Source: Brasenia schreberi (Eukaryota; Streptophyta; Magnoliopsida; Nymphaeales; Cabombaceae). From it: DNA of 64,000 nt. Below, piece after piece: positions 11,401 through 24,184 of the stretch (positions are counted from its first letter, which is position 1; the number at the start of each line of letters is the position of its first letter). The notes under the pieces were generated by a model. That model did not search any database, was not told the DNA's origin, and saw only the letters and a list, made by a program, of their open reading frames with translations. The DNA lies in contig JAYKKT010000076.1 in assembly GCA_036023115.1 (NCBI GenBank), forward strand, positions 5,642,001 to 5,706,000. The letters run 5' to 3'. The position numbers were made by a program, and so were the translations under genes.

Positions 11401-14400
11401 GAGTGAATCCCACGGACCCTTGGTGCTCACGTTAAAAAGATGAGCAGAAAGAGAGCAAGGGATCATAGAAAAGTTCAAGAAGATAGGCCACCATACCTTG
11501 TCTCTAGAAGGCATTGCATGTACTTATAGGAAGAGACCTAGGAAGCCCATTTGGCAATTGCAACCGAGTTTCTTGGTTCTCATTTTGTAATGAGAAAGAT
11601 TCTGAATTATCTCCTTAATTGTGTAGATAATATGGACATTATATCCTCATCCCATTCGGTAAGGAATCAAATGCATAATATTCTTCTACACGTGAATTTC
11701 TCTTCTTTGCAAACTTTGTTTCTGAACACAATGTGCGGGTCACATTCTTTTGGAAAAAAGTAGCAAATACATCTAGTTCAAGAGCACACCCATCAGTGAC
11801 CTCACTCAACGGTGTTTGTTTCATTCTCAAGTAACAATGCTAGAATTACTTGAACATTCAAAACTAGGAAAATTTGTCAACGTCAATTATAACCAACATT
11901 ACGTGAAATCTTAGTACCTTGAGAGTGCGTTGAATGTTGTTCTTAGCTCAATGAACGGTTCCTTAATTAAACAGCCTTGGCTACTTCAATTCACACAAAG
12001 TTTTAAATCTCAATAAAGATGGAAATTTTGAACGAACAGGTTTCTTTAACATCCAGATTTGAAAATAATTTGTATACACTTTTAAAGTTTCACAATGTAG
12101 AAACAAGTAGAAAACCAAAATGATTCCAACATCTTTTTCGATCAGGGCTCAGCCATGTCGCTAATTCTAGCATGCAAGTCTGTACAAGCACTTGCACACA
12201 CACACACACACATATTATATATATACATAAGTGTGTGTTTGTGTGCATATATGTATTTATTATGTTTAGTTCGTGTGGGATAATATCTTCCCAGATCTTG
12301 GCCATTTGACGAAGAGATATGAACAGTTATGTTAAAGCACTAAAAGTTGGGGGTTTGCTTTTCTATGATAAAGTTACTTTTGGTTTTTAGTGCTTCAATT
12401 TCAATCATTCGTCTCCCTTTGATCAAGCGGATAAAATATCATGGACATGCCACTCAACTTGAGGTTTATCTCATGACAATTCATGGCTAGTTACGGACCT
12501 TTTTGAGGTAGAATGTGGATCCAAAATAGGCTCGTAATTGGTGCTGAACCAGGCCAAGCGTTCTCCATCACTGTAAATGACAAAGATATGCATTTTTATC
12601 TTCTGAAGTAGGTAGACAAATTTTGCCTGCACAATGGTAGCATATTACACAAAAACAAACAAATAAATAAATATAACTGATATTGTTGTTCACGTCCACC
12701 TCATGACATCAGCCTATGCTCATTAAAGAAAGAAAATGAAGACTTGTATCATTCGGCTTCTGATGAAGACCATTAAAAGAAGATTAACCTACCTAGTTTG
12801 TGCATGGAGAAAGCCTCTAATTTCGGTGAATCTACTGATGGAGTCTGCCTAATTATCTAACGAGCCTACTTTCTAATGCTATATGATCTGGTTATTGTTT
12901 GGCTCCATGTACTTGGCATATTCTGCAGATCAGGTTGGGTATATAGGTTAGGGAGATCAGCTGCAATCAGGTTGTGTTTGTCTCCTCTGAGTTAGGCTAA
13001 ATAGTCTCGTCAGGTTTTGTTTTTTCTTAAATATTGTGCGTGCTGCTTATTGCAGTATCATGGGTTGAGCTAAAATAGGGGAATCTTGGTCTCCCAAAAC
13101 CCCATTAATTGTATATTTTCACATCAATTTTGAAGGAATGAAGATTGGATTTTATCACAATCCGAAATGTTTTACATCTTCTGGCTTATAGAACCTCATA
13201 TATGCACCAAAAGAGAACGCGTGGCATGTAAATCACAGATTTTTTCAATATTTCAATCACATATACGATTGTTTTCTAAATGTTTAAATTAAAATTGGTA
13301 GATGGGTGGATGTGCTAACAATTGCCTAAAAACATGAACGTCTAACTTAATTGATAAAGTATTTCATTTTTTAATCAAATTACAGAAAATTTTAAGTTGT
13401 TCGAGTTTGCCCAGAGCAAGTCCAGTCCGACGAGCTGAACTCTTTTTGCAGCCCTGCTGAGGCGCCTCTAGGATTACATAGCTACGGGTTTATCGGGCCC
13501 ATAATTTGTCATTGAGTGTTGTGCATGTATGTCCAAGTATCAGAATGACAGTGATAAGCCGACTGATCGACTCGGCCTCGGTCCATACTCAGACACAGAC
13601 AAAGATTTGAGGAGCAGTTGTACCATTGGTCCACGAGCTCGAACAATAAGTAGGATTTTAAGAAGATGTCATTCGTTCGACGAGAAATAGAAAGGAACCT
13701 TGAACATTCAAGTCAGCTGAAGCTGAAGCAGCTATTTCAACATAACAACCTTAACCCACTAGCTGTGCTTGGCTAGCAAATGCAACCATATGAGTGCTTC
13801 TCTTGTGCTTTAATGAAACAAATCATGGATCTCTCTCAACAAAGTTTTTAAATAGTTGTCCTCTCCTTATTACAACCTTCCTCTTTTATTCGGACAGCCA
13901 ACAAGCAATATGAGTACAATGTCTAATTGCAAATCTAATTAAACCTCTCATCAGAGGGCCCAACAAGTCCATGTCCGTCACTTCAGTTAACTAAACATGT
14001 TTTAAGCATTATGCAGCAAAATCTAATTGCAAATTCTTGAATCTACAAAGCTGTTGTAGAAAGGTGAACTTTGTTTAATAGACCCGAAAGCATGAAGATG
14101 TTCTTTGTAGTCCATAGAAAAGATGTCTCTTACTTAATAATCTAGAACATATGATGGCACCATGATTTTAGCATGATTCGCTTCACCACAAGGTTAGCAT
14201 TTTATATTTTTTTCAAAGATAGGCAAATAAGTCTTGATATTGTTTGAAGGTAATTTGGTGTAGATAATAAAATCATCAAACCGTTAAAACATGGATGCCA
14301 TAGTTGAAAAGAATTGAATTAATAAAACAAATTTTGAATGAAGGGAACGAATGAGCTAATTAAGTTGTTCTCAACAAATTTACGTCTGATCCAAGCAACG

Positions 14401-15043
14401 GATCTGGTGGTTCGCCTTTCCATATCTGGTTCTCTAAGGATCAAGCACAGAAACTTTTTGACGGGGGTCTTGACTAACCATACCTATTTAAAAAACAAGA
14501 AAGAGAAAGAAGAATTTTCTATCTTTAGCGCTATTTGGTGACGATGTATTTAACTTTTGTGCATCTTTCGATACACATTAACATAATAGTGATAACAACC
14601 AAAGACAATTTGACTGTGTGATCGAATCTTTATAATATAAGCACAGAATATATATACATATATGTGTATATGTATATACGTGTGTGTAGGATTCTTGCAT
14701 AATTGAGTTGGGGTTTTGGCGACAGATTTCAACACTAAATCCTACCTGTTTAACCACAAAAATTTATGTGTTGAACAGTACAATATCAATCTTCGATTGG
14801 ATTAATCAGAATCACATGTAAGTATCCATATTGAATATCAACCAATTGCTAATCAAATATTATTAATTTGTTATGAAACCCTAATAAATTTGTTGAAATA
14901 AGCAAAATCAAAAGCTAAGAGTAACGTCCGTTTTATTCTCCTGTAATATTCTCGATCCCTCTTTGAGACGGCAACATCAATCCCAGATCTTCCACCACAA
15001 TGAAAACCTTCCCTGGAGGGTCCTTTTAGAAGAATACAGCCAT
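11401..15043. other. Long unassigned intergenic stretch
   Basis: I see no gene, tRNA or transposon domain. There is a (CA)n run near 12193-12210 beside a TA/TG-rich stretch, and a similar TA/TG tract near 14650-14690. Around 13410-13500 the composition is less AT-rich but no frame is supported. Confidence 0.4.
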
Positions 15044-15115
15044 GCTAAGCATTTTGCCTTACTAGATGGGGTCAGCTACATGAATTCCTTGTTTTCATAG
15101 AGCTAAATCCTATGT
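15044..15115 (-). mobile_element. RTE 3'-terminal fragment or Au-like SINE tail
   Basis: Plus-strand CTAAGCATTTTG followed by GATGGGGTCAGCTACATGAA is the reverse complement of the RTE 3' terminus seen at 41.0, 54.9 and 55.1 kb. It then continues with TTTTCATAGAGCTAAATCC, which is not in the LINEs, as in the copy at 6.7 kb. Confidence 0.6.
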
Positions 15116-15597
15116 CATGCTAATAATTAACTCAGGAAAATATTATTTATAAACATTTTATCACATTTAAATTTTGTGGATCATCTATTCAAATCTCAAT
15201 ACGTTATGAATTTTCTTGAGAGAACCACTATTGTTTTGCATAAAGGGCCTCCATTGCATTCTTTATCAAGTATACATAAGTTATCTATCATTCGTCAAGT
15301 TCAATTTAACCAACGTTTGGTTGGTTCAAGCGGTTCAGCACTTGTTCACCTTGAGCAAGAGATCACACCAGGGGGAGCTTTACCCCAAAGTAGTCTTACT
15401 CGGCCCGAATAAAACCAGATACCGATCCATCCTTGTTTCAGAAACCAAAAAAAAAACATTTAAGATTTGATGTTTGATAAAATTACCCATTTAAGTCGAT
15501 GTCATTTGAGATGCATTTCCTATTAACTAAATAAATGTCATCACCAACCCTACCTCTATGACTTATTGTGAAAATCAAGTAAGGTTCATCTTTTTCT

Positions 15598-15700
15598 TGT
15601 GTTACTAGCCTAACATACACAATCACGCATGCATGCTCCAGGAATCGAACTCACCACTTGTGACTTGGGGTCAGAGCGCCCTGCCAGATGAGCTAACATA
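15598..15700 (-). mobile_element. tRNA-derived SINE
   Basis: On the minus strand the element opens with a box A-like TTAGCTCATCTGG, followed by a box B-like GAGTTCGATTCCTGG with tRNA-like spacing. It ends in the GTTAGGCTAGTAACAC tail, a version of the GTTAGGCTTCGGCC...GTAAC tail shared by the other SINEs here. No clear target-site duplication was found. A genuine tRNA gene is excluded because no acceptor stem can be formed. Confidence 0.75.
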
Positions 15701-16372
15701 CTGCATGCTGCAAGATAACTCATACTTGTTAGCCAAGGTTAAAATAACTAGTTAATGCTAAACGTAGTAGGTATCTAGAAATTAATAAGGGATTCTGCCT
15801 GTCTGTGGTCTTTCTCACCAACCTGGATTCATAAAGAAGGCACATGGCAGAGTTGTAATGAGAATAATAGATCCAAATAATTGTACTTCAAAAATTCAAG
15901 TGTCCCACTTAATGTTTAGCTTTACCTTCTAGAATGTTTGTTATTAATATTGATCACAAAAAGAAACTTTTACGAAACAAGAAAAGGGAAAAGCTGCAGA
16001 TTTGCCCCTGAATTTATGATTGTGATAACCTTGATGTTAAGTGTGTCGCTAATATGCTTAATGTTCTTAAAGTACAAACAATTACCCTTTTACTAAATTT
16101 TAAACCTAAATCATCTTCTTTGATTTCAAAACACCGTTCTTTGATTTGCCCCTCAACTTGGAAGTGAAGGTAGAACCATAACATGTCACGAAAGACTGCA
16201 CATGTGCCTATGTGACTCGCGAGTCTTAACTGAAATTCGTTAGTTTTTTAATGCAAAAAGGCGTGTTTTACGAATACTTTGCTGACTTAGAAGATGAATC
16301 TTCAAGCTTTTCATACATGAGACACTTTTGAGCCAAAATAAGAAGCTTATTGAATAATATTACATAACGTCC

Positions 16373-16499
16373 ACCCAGAGCGTTGGCTTACTGATAGGAC
16401 TATCTGACTCCCACATGCAGGTGACTAAGTTTGATTGCCGGGGCAGCATGTGTGTGGGTGTGTTAGGCTTCGGCCTCCAATTGTAACAATAAATATATA
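16373..16499 (+). mobile_element. tRNA-derived SINE with target-site duplication
   Basis: Box A-like GTTGGCTTACTGATAGGAC and box B-like AGTTTGATTGCC are followed by GTGTTAGGCTTCGGCCTCCA and a TTGTAACAATAAATA tail. The flanks TACATAACGTCC (16361-16372) and TACATAACATCC (16500-16511) form a 12-bp duplication with one mismatch, supporting insertion by retroposition. Confidence 0.85.
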
Positions 16500-17484
16500 T
16501 ACATAACATCCTAGTGTTGCATAGATTTCACAAGTCATCTTGTTATTCATCTTAAGAAATACCATCAATTAAAATGGTGTAGCCCTGTGACAAGTTTCTC
16601 TCCCAATGGCCTTGGAGTAGTACATACATCAAAAACGGAACTAAACACGAAAAAGAACACCAAAATTGGCACCCTACATTTCCTTTGGCAGAAAAGTAGC
16701 TTCCTTCCCTCCGCACTTTTTGAATACTCTATTTCCTCATATAACGGTCTGCAAATGCTATTGTGCTACATCGTCCGTTTTTTAAGATGTCACACGATGA
16801 CTGTGTACAGCGTTGAAGAATGCTGGCACCAGTACAAGCACAATTATGTGCGTCTTTTTTTTGAGAGTGGGGTGGGGGGTCGTTTTTCTCTGAATGAACC
16901 ATATAAATTGCACAAATGAGCCTATCTTCATGTCTTTTGGGTCTTTGTATATGATGGATTTTTGTAACACCAAGTGTCTCGACAATGAGTAGAGCAAGAA
17001 AGTGGTTATCAAGATAACGATTCAACTTTTCCATAACTATTGAGCTTAGCTTTTGAACAGCTCGTTTGATGGCGCTCCAACATGCAAGGGCCTTCATTTT
17101 TCCAGAGCTATTGAGCGTTTGAACGTCTCTCTCTCTCTCTCTCATTTGTTGATTTAATTTGTTCGGTTGCACGCATCCATCTGAGGTCCCTGTGCCCATT
17201 TGGAAAATGAGATGGTACCCCAAAAAAATTTGCTGTCTGCATTTAAGTGAGACCCTCCTTGGTCCCCTTCCACTTGCATCATGGTGTTTAGTCCCATGAA
17301 ATTTATCACCTACCAGCATTTTCTTATTGTCTGCAGTTGACTGCTGATTTCCCTATCCCCCTCTTTGCAGGCCCCAGAGTCGAGGGTCATAACTTGTGCA
17401 GCTTTCCACACTCTGGCTTGTGCTGCTGTTGGAAAAAAGTTTAAGGAATGAAGCGGACTTACCGTTTCACCTTAAGTGGAAGAA

Positions 17485-18210
17485 AGATCGATCATGACTT
17501 GAATTACCGGTCGCAACAACAATCAGAAACGGAAAGATCACTCAATCTCACACCCAAAATCCCTTCTTTTAGAGAGACTAATCTCCAAAACTTCTTGCTC
17601 CCTCTAGCGTGCTGTCTTGGTTTTGCTCTTGGCTTTCTTCTCCGGTCTTGGTTTGGTTTTAACTGGAAACAAACCGGGCTAGGAACTGGCTGAACCTGGA
17701 ACCGGGGACTACCCGGTTTGGTTCTGGTTTCACCTCTTATGAAATCAGAACCAGATCCAAACCGGAATTTGTGTTTCAAACAGCCAATTCCATTAATTTT
17801 TAAAAAATTTCTTACGTTTCTAATTTTTTTAATAAAAGTACCTCTTCCGAGACAGCCAATTCCAAGCCGGTTCTAGACTCAAATCAAAATAACCTTGGAA
17901 CCGACAATTTCAAAACCGAAACTGGTCATGGACCGGTTCAGTTATGGTTCCAAGTTCTGAGCTAACTAGAACCGATGGTTTGAACTAGAACTAAACACAT
18001 GTATATTCTCTCCTATGAGAGTATGAATTTTCCTTCTAAGAGGAGTAACCACTCCCTCAACAGGGAGCTTGAATCCTCCTTCCTACATGGAGTTTAAATT
18101 CTCTCTCCTATGGACCTTAATAAGGAAAAGCGACATAGGTTGTGCACCCATTATTGGTTAACATAAGCCTATTAAAATCACAAATAATGGGGGATGCACA
18201 CTTACAAGAT
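17485..18210 (-). repeat. Copia LTR (3' LTR of the minus-strand element)
   Basis: AAAGATCACTCAATCTCACA at 17538 recurs at 22590. Both places also share a run of short imperfect repeats of the form CCTAYATAGGAG...GAATTT (18005-18120 here) and the phrase ACATAAG(C)CCTATTAAAA. The two lie on either side of a copia polyprotein, as an LTR pair should. A GGTTC-rich tract interrupts this copy. The outer limits are approximate. Confidence 0.55.
17600..18000. mobile_element. AACCGG/GGTTC-rich tract, probable old hAT-like element
   Basis: Many short copies of AACCGG, GGTTC and GAACC in both orientations match the internal composition of the TAGACATG-ended elements at 36.4, 37.3 and 45.9 kb. Clean terminal repeats and a target-site duplication could not be identified. 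It lies inside the copia LTR, so the insertion postdates it. Confidence 0.45.
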
Positions 18211-18989
18211 ACGCATAGTCTCTTTATTCTACAACATTGTAAAGAAAGTAGGTCATGCAATCAGCATACTTGGAGAGCTGAATGTTGAATGTTAAAAACA
18301 TAGTGTCTTATTTAAATAGAGTTTGAGTTGGTGCATTCCCTAGACCATTCAACCAGGTTGAATATCTTCATTATGTTAGTCGAATGACGTTTCTCTTCTC
18401 ATGATTCTCTCAGCCTTGTTTCAACTTGCTTCTCTAGGTATGACACCTTAGACCGAATACATACACTCATGGTTCTTTGATGATGTGATAAGATTAGCAA
18501 GCATTAAGTCAAGCCTTGAGTAACTAATTGGAGTCATGAGGATACAAAAGAAGGCCTAGTTGAGATCATACTTATGCTACCCTCCGTTAGTCACAATTTG
18601 CATGCATAGTATGAATCACGTGCTACAATGTTCTCTCCTTTTGCTATGGATCACATATGTCCCTTAAATAAATGTTGTACAAATGATAGGCATAACCGAT
18701 ATCTAACTTATAAGGTGAAACATGATTAATTCACCTAAATTATCATGACAACTCGTAGTCACCATAAAGGTGTTGTAAGTGATTTTGAGCTTGATCTCTC
18801 AATTGTCACCAAGACAATTATCTAAACATATTATCTTATTCACATGCCTTACTTAAATGATGGAGGTGGTTGGTTACCTGCAATGTGAGAGAGTCAATCT
18901 CATATATGTCTGACATAGTTGTTAAAAAAATAAAAAATAATATAGAAAACATTCAGTAATCTATGTATGCGCATAAACTCTTATATTTG

Positions 18990-21750
18990 GACCCTAAACA
19001 TTATTATTGGGCTAAAGTATACTAGTACCTATGCGATCCTTGAGATCTTGTATGCTCTACATATTCATCTCTAGGACCATTTTTCATTATCTATCTACAA
19101 CCATTTCTTACTTTTTTCTATGTGAATGTCTTTCACAAAGTTGTATATGATATCTATATATTTGGTTTTACAATGGTGTTTTGGATCTTTGGTATATGTA
19201 TGGTCCACTTGACTATTGCAATCGACTAACACTGAATCGGTATTACTAGTATTAGCAATCAAACTATCCAAAAATCTTTTCAACCAAATAGCTTTATATA
19301 CTATTGAAGAGAATGCCACGAGTTTAGGTTCCACCATTGACTGGCTTCTTATCACTATTTATGATATGATGTCACCATTGGGTAAGAAAACATATTTGGG
19401 TGGATTTTCTGTTATTGATGCCTCTCCTCAATTAACGTTAATATGATCTTTAAGTTGCAGATCTCAACCTTGTTAGTAAAGAACATAATCTACAATATCC
19501 TTCAGATATTTGAGAATCCTCTTAACTACTTTTTAATATATTGGATGAGGATTGGATTGGTTAAGCATAACAAGAAGAAAGAAGACATCAAGTTGTACGT
19601 ACATTATATTATATACTATACTACCAAGCTCACTAGCATAAGAAACTCTTCTACTTTTTTTGTTGACTCTTAGGACAAAAGCTTGGAGTCAAGGCTTGGA
19701 TTTTATGGAGGTGAGAATAAATGAGCCTACAGTGCATATTGAATTATTCAAGTACTTTCTTATATATGAAAGAGAGAATAATTTCCTCCAAGGATCTCTT
19801 GTTATCTTAACTCCAAGAGTATATGTAGCTTCACCTATATCTTTTATTTTAAAGTAGATTACAAGGTTTGATTCCTTCACATTCTCCTTATCATTTTCAG
19901 TTGGAAGTCTATTATCTAAAATATAATAACTATCGCTGGAGATTTCGTTGTAAAGATATGAAATTATTTAATGCAATTACCTTATGAAAGCAAATATACC
20001 ACAGTCTCAAGGACATCTTGAGGACATAAATAGACTTCAAAAGTCTATAAACCTTATTTTTGTAGTCTTACTTAATGAAACCTATAGGTTGTTTCATATA
20101 TATTTCCTCATCTGACTCTCTATTGAGAAAGTTTTCCTTAAATCCAGTTGGCCTAATTAAAAGTACAGGCCAGCAACTAACGCTACAATCAAGGTAAATT
20201 GCACAATAGTTGAATAAGTCAATTCGTAGCCAATTGCTTATTGTTGTGTATATTCATTCCTTTACAACTAGATGAGGCCTTATAACTCTTGATTGTACCA
20301 TCTCACTTGTGCTTTATTTTGAGAAGTCATTTCTTCTCAATAGCTTTGCATCTCATAGACTCCATTGATTTAAACCATTTGTCCTTAGCAAGGTAGGAGA
20401 GAGCCTCCCTGATATCCTTTAGTTCATCCTCTTCTTGTGGGAGAATCATAAAAGCTTCAGCATCCTCATTCTCAAAGGCAAGGAATGCTTATACGATTGC
20501 TATATCTCACTTGAGATTTATCAAATCTTATCAACAACTGAATTGTTATCATTTGGAACAATTTTGGAGTTACTTTTATTCACTTGGATTATAATAGGTT
20601 GCATTCACATGACATGATGAAGGTAGATGTGAAACCAACTTATCATTCACTAAAATTCTCCTACTTCAATGAGGTTATCCTATTTGGTGTTCATCCACAA
20701 TCTCAAAAAATGATAAGTTGTGACTATCTTGTGCTATTTAGCACACTTAGTTTCCAAAAGTATGACATCTTGTGATTTAAATTCAGTTGCACCCGCTTGT
20801 CTTGTTAACCTACAAACACATATCTCTTTGAGGTTTCAAAGTACCTTATTAAGATTTTGTCCTTCCTCTTGGAACTAAGTTTTCATATTTATATGTGAGA
20901 ATAACTTGCATATACTCAAAAGTATCAAAACACTTAGGTCAAACATTTTATCATTACATAACTAGCAGATACTCAAACGTCTCCAATCTTTATTATGTTC
21001 TTCTTATTACACATCTTTGGCAATACTGGTTGTGCTTAGGTTTTTTGCTTAGTTGTGTATGTTCCTTTCACTTTCCATATTATGGCTGACATAAATGCTT
21101 GCGATTAGAGCATTCATGTGAACTGAGTCCTATCATGTACACTTTAGTACCTGATTTGATGGCCTCAAGTTGCTTCTCTTTTGGTTCTAGATAGCGCATA
21201 ACGTCTTCAAGGTCTTCACATTCTCGTGGGTAAGGTACTTCAAATGCTCCAAACTATAAGGTAAGGAATGTATAACAGATTCAACCTATTATTCATCTAT
21301 CAAAATATGATTAGCATCCTTTAACTCATTTATCGTTTGTCTTATATGCTTTTTCATGGTTTGGTCTGAGCACTTTTGCAAGTGTCAAACTTGATGGTGA
21401 TGGACTTAAGTTTGAGAAAAGAAGTAAACACCAAACTTTTCCTTAAGTGTGAAAAGTATGTTATTTGCATTAATACCTTTTAAAGTTCCTTGACACTCAT
21501 CCATGCTGCTCAGTAATATAATGCGAAAGCTATAGATTTCATTCTCTTCCAAGCATTATACATCTCATTGTCCCTTTTAGGTTGAACCGTGCCAACTCTT
21601 TGGTTTTTCAGGTTATAAAAGAGTTACGAGACACCATAGGGTTCTCTCATGATAACATTCAGAACGTCAAGAGCCTCTTTCTCTTTCTCACCTTTCTTGA
21701 GTTTGGCAACAACATTCTCGAAAGCAGGAGACATTCTATAAAATAAATTC
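18990..21750 (-). mobile_element. Ty1/copia polyprotein remnant
   Basis: In element order (minus strand) the pieces are: a gag-like stretch around 21560-21250 (TIKFDTC and following); the start of the RT domain near 20400 (LSYLAKDKWFKSMES); an RT segment at 19860-19700 (KIKDIGEATYTLGVKITRDP, then LSYIRKYL); and RNase H at 19355-19095 with VYKAIWLKRFLDSL, TKDPKHHCKTKYIDI and YNFVKDI. The C-terminal RDEYVEH block is at about 19020. Many stops and frameshifts show it is long dead. Integrase could not be traced between 20900 and 20450. Confidence 0.8.
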
Positions 21751-22504
21751 TATAAAACATATGCATGAAATATTAATGTCCAGTATACATACATGTATTT
21801 CTCAATTGAGTCAAAGATCTACATTGACCTTAGAGTCGAAATGTCTCTGTATTTCTAATCATCTTCTGAGATACAAATGTAATATATCAAATAATCTAAT
21901 CATCAAATAACTTCAATTTACATGCACTAGGTTCATATTTAGTTACAAAATTAAGTATGTGTCTGCATAATATAACAAAGTGAATAATGAACATAGTTAT
22001 ATAGCAGTGCATATGATAATGGTACTTGTAAGGTGTGCTCAGCATTAATGCACTAAAGATAAAATGCTAATCTAGCACATATTGAGTGAAAGCTATGTAC
22101 TATGGATAAAGTCGGTTATAAACTACAAAATTAAGACCTTTTGCATAAATCAAGGATCATAATATAGATATAAACTGCAATCATAAACCATAGACCATAA
22201 GCAAGAGCCATAAATTATGACAATAAGTCAATTTGTTCCATATGGTCCAATAATTTTAAATCAATTTTGAACTATCAAAACTTATGAAGCGTTTTAACAA
22301 GATCACGCATATGACACACAATTTTAAAACTTGTAATCAATAGATAATGTCATTGGGCCTCAAATGTGGCCTACAGGAAATTTGTAAAAATCTATTGTTG
22401 CTTCCAAAGCATACATATAATGGCATTTAATCATGAGACAATAGTACACATCAATTACTCACATATATAACAAAGAAACAAGGCCATAACTCTTACACCA
22501 ATCC

Positions 22505-22745
22505 TAGAAAAATTTAAAAGAATGAAGAAAAATTACCAATTCATCTTACATAGAAGCAAGATCGAGTGGTCTTAAAACACATCATAATGAAAGATCACTC
22601 AATCTCACAACTTAAATCCCTTACATAGGAGGGAATTTGAGTTATCCCTCACATAGGAGTCTAGAATCACCCTCTAACAAATTTAGAGAACACACATAAG
22701 TTGGGGACCTAATGATGAGTGGTCACAAGCCTATTAAAAATAATA
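22505..22745 (-). repeat. Copia LTR (5' LTR of the minus-strand element)
   Basis: This is the partner of the LTR at 17.5-18.2 kb, sharing AAAGATCACTCAATCTCACA and the CATAGGAG repeats. Just inside it (22482-22503) is AAGGCCATAACTCTTACACC, which resembles a degenerate reverse complement of the tRNA-Met primer-binding site of plant copia elements. The limits are approximate. Confidence 0.5.
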
Positions 22746-22867
22746 GTTGAAAAAGGCCCGTAAATAACTCAGATTTCAAAATTTGAAAAGGCCAATATAA
22801 ACTTTAACATGGCAAGTATCAAAACTGAATATGAAAGAAGAAGCATTATTACATTATGCTCCAGACA

Positions 22868-24150
22868 AACAATGTAAAACTTTGTTAGATGTGTATGTAC
22901 ATCATGTCATGGATCAGTGTGGGTAAAGAAGTTAGTCTCTCTAAATCGGTACTTAGATATAGTAAACCAAGTATAGAGAGGGCCTATATATTTTTAAAAA
23001 GAATGAATGCATTGGGTACAAAGTTATTGATAATAATATTCATGTTGGTACACGAAACATTAGGACATTAGCTGAGAAGTTGATATTAGTAGTGGATACT
23101 ATGATTAGGATAATGATTCATACTTTGTGTTTGTAGGAGACAAATGGGTTGAAGAAAAAGCTAGAGATATTAGAAACATGAGTTCTAAATTATCTTAATC
23201 AAGTAAAGAGAAGGCATGAAATGGGTTATTATTGTGATTTACAAGGATTCAAAGGATAGTGTAGTAGAGATAAAGAACATGGTGATCTGATTATGATGGT
23301 GAAGTTAGTTGTAAGAGTAGAGATTTTAAACATTATATATGCTTATACACCCTAAGTAAAATTGGAAGAAAGCACAAAAGGTATTTTAGAAGAGTTAGAT
23401 AATGTAATCCAAAGTATCCCAACATGAGAGATGGTTTGCTTAGGAAGTGACTTAAATAGATGTATGGATAAAGAGGCATTCAAATACCATGTTATTCGTG
23501 AAACTATATATTTTGGAAAGCAAAATAGTGAAGGAAAGAAAAATCTTAAGTTTGCTATCGTATTTGATCTCTTTATAGGAAACACTTTTTCAAGAAGCAA
23601 GATGAGCATTTGATTATTTATAAGAGTGATTTGTCTGAGACACATTGACTATTTTTCTTGAAAACGAAGAGATAGATTATGTTGTAAGGATTGTAGGGTT
23701 ATCTGAAGATAGTTCTTAACAACTCAACAACTATTAGTTATAAATTCACATATAAACAAATAGATAAAGAGGAAAGGAATACATATAGCTACTCGGACTA
23801 AATGGTGGAACATAAAGAATGAGTAAGAATTTTTACTCAAAGAAGACTTTTGAAAGAGATGTTTTGAAACTTTATTGGCATCGCTATAGAACTTAGATTA
23901 CTATCACTATGTAGCAGAAAAGATGCTAGGTAAATCTAAGGGAGACATCAATAACATAAAGAGGCTTTTTGGTAAGAGAAAACCGTACAAGATAAAATTG
24001 AGATCAAAGTGTATATTATAAAATTACTTGCAAAGGGACTATAAGAAGATAAAAGAAGAAGCTAAAAAAAGTTAGTGAAGCAAAGGTAAAATTTAAGAAG
24101 ATTTATATAAAAAGCTTTACTTAAAAGAAGGTGAAAGAGATTCCTATAGT
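22868..24150 (+). mobile_element. RTE-type LINE, 5' half, decayed
   Basis: The 5' end, ATGTAAAACTTTGTT, matches the 5' leader of the RTE at 37.9 kb. Endonuclease-region blocks follow, such as ATTCATGTTGGTACACGAAA, ACAAATGGGTTGAAGAAAAA and ATTTGATCTCTTTATAGGAA. All have counterparts at 38.3-38.8 and 52.1-52.7 kb. The element breaks off after GTGAAAGAGATTCC near 24140, before the reverse transcriptase. All frames are broken. Confidence 0.8.
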
Positions 24151-24184
24151 GCAGGCATTTCATAAAGTAAATATTATTATTCTA

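Noticed and set aside
15598..15700. Possible tRNA gene
   Set aside because: Box A and B are good, but no acceptor stem can be formed, and a SINE tail follows.
16729..17319. 196-codon minus-strand frame
   Set aside because: Long for this window, but it has no recognisable domain, contains a low-complexity RERERERD run from a CT microsatellite, and has no supporting splice or neighbour context.
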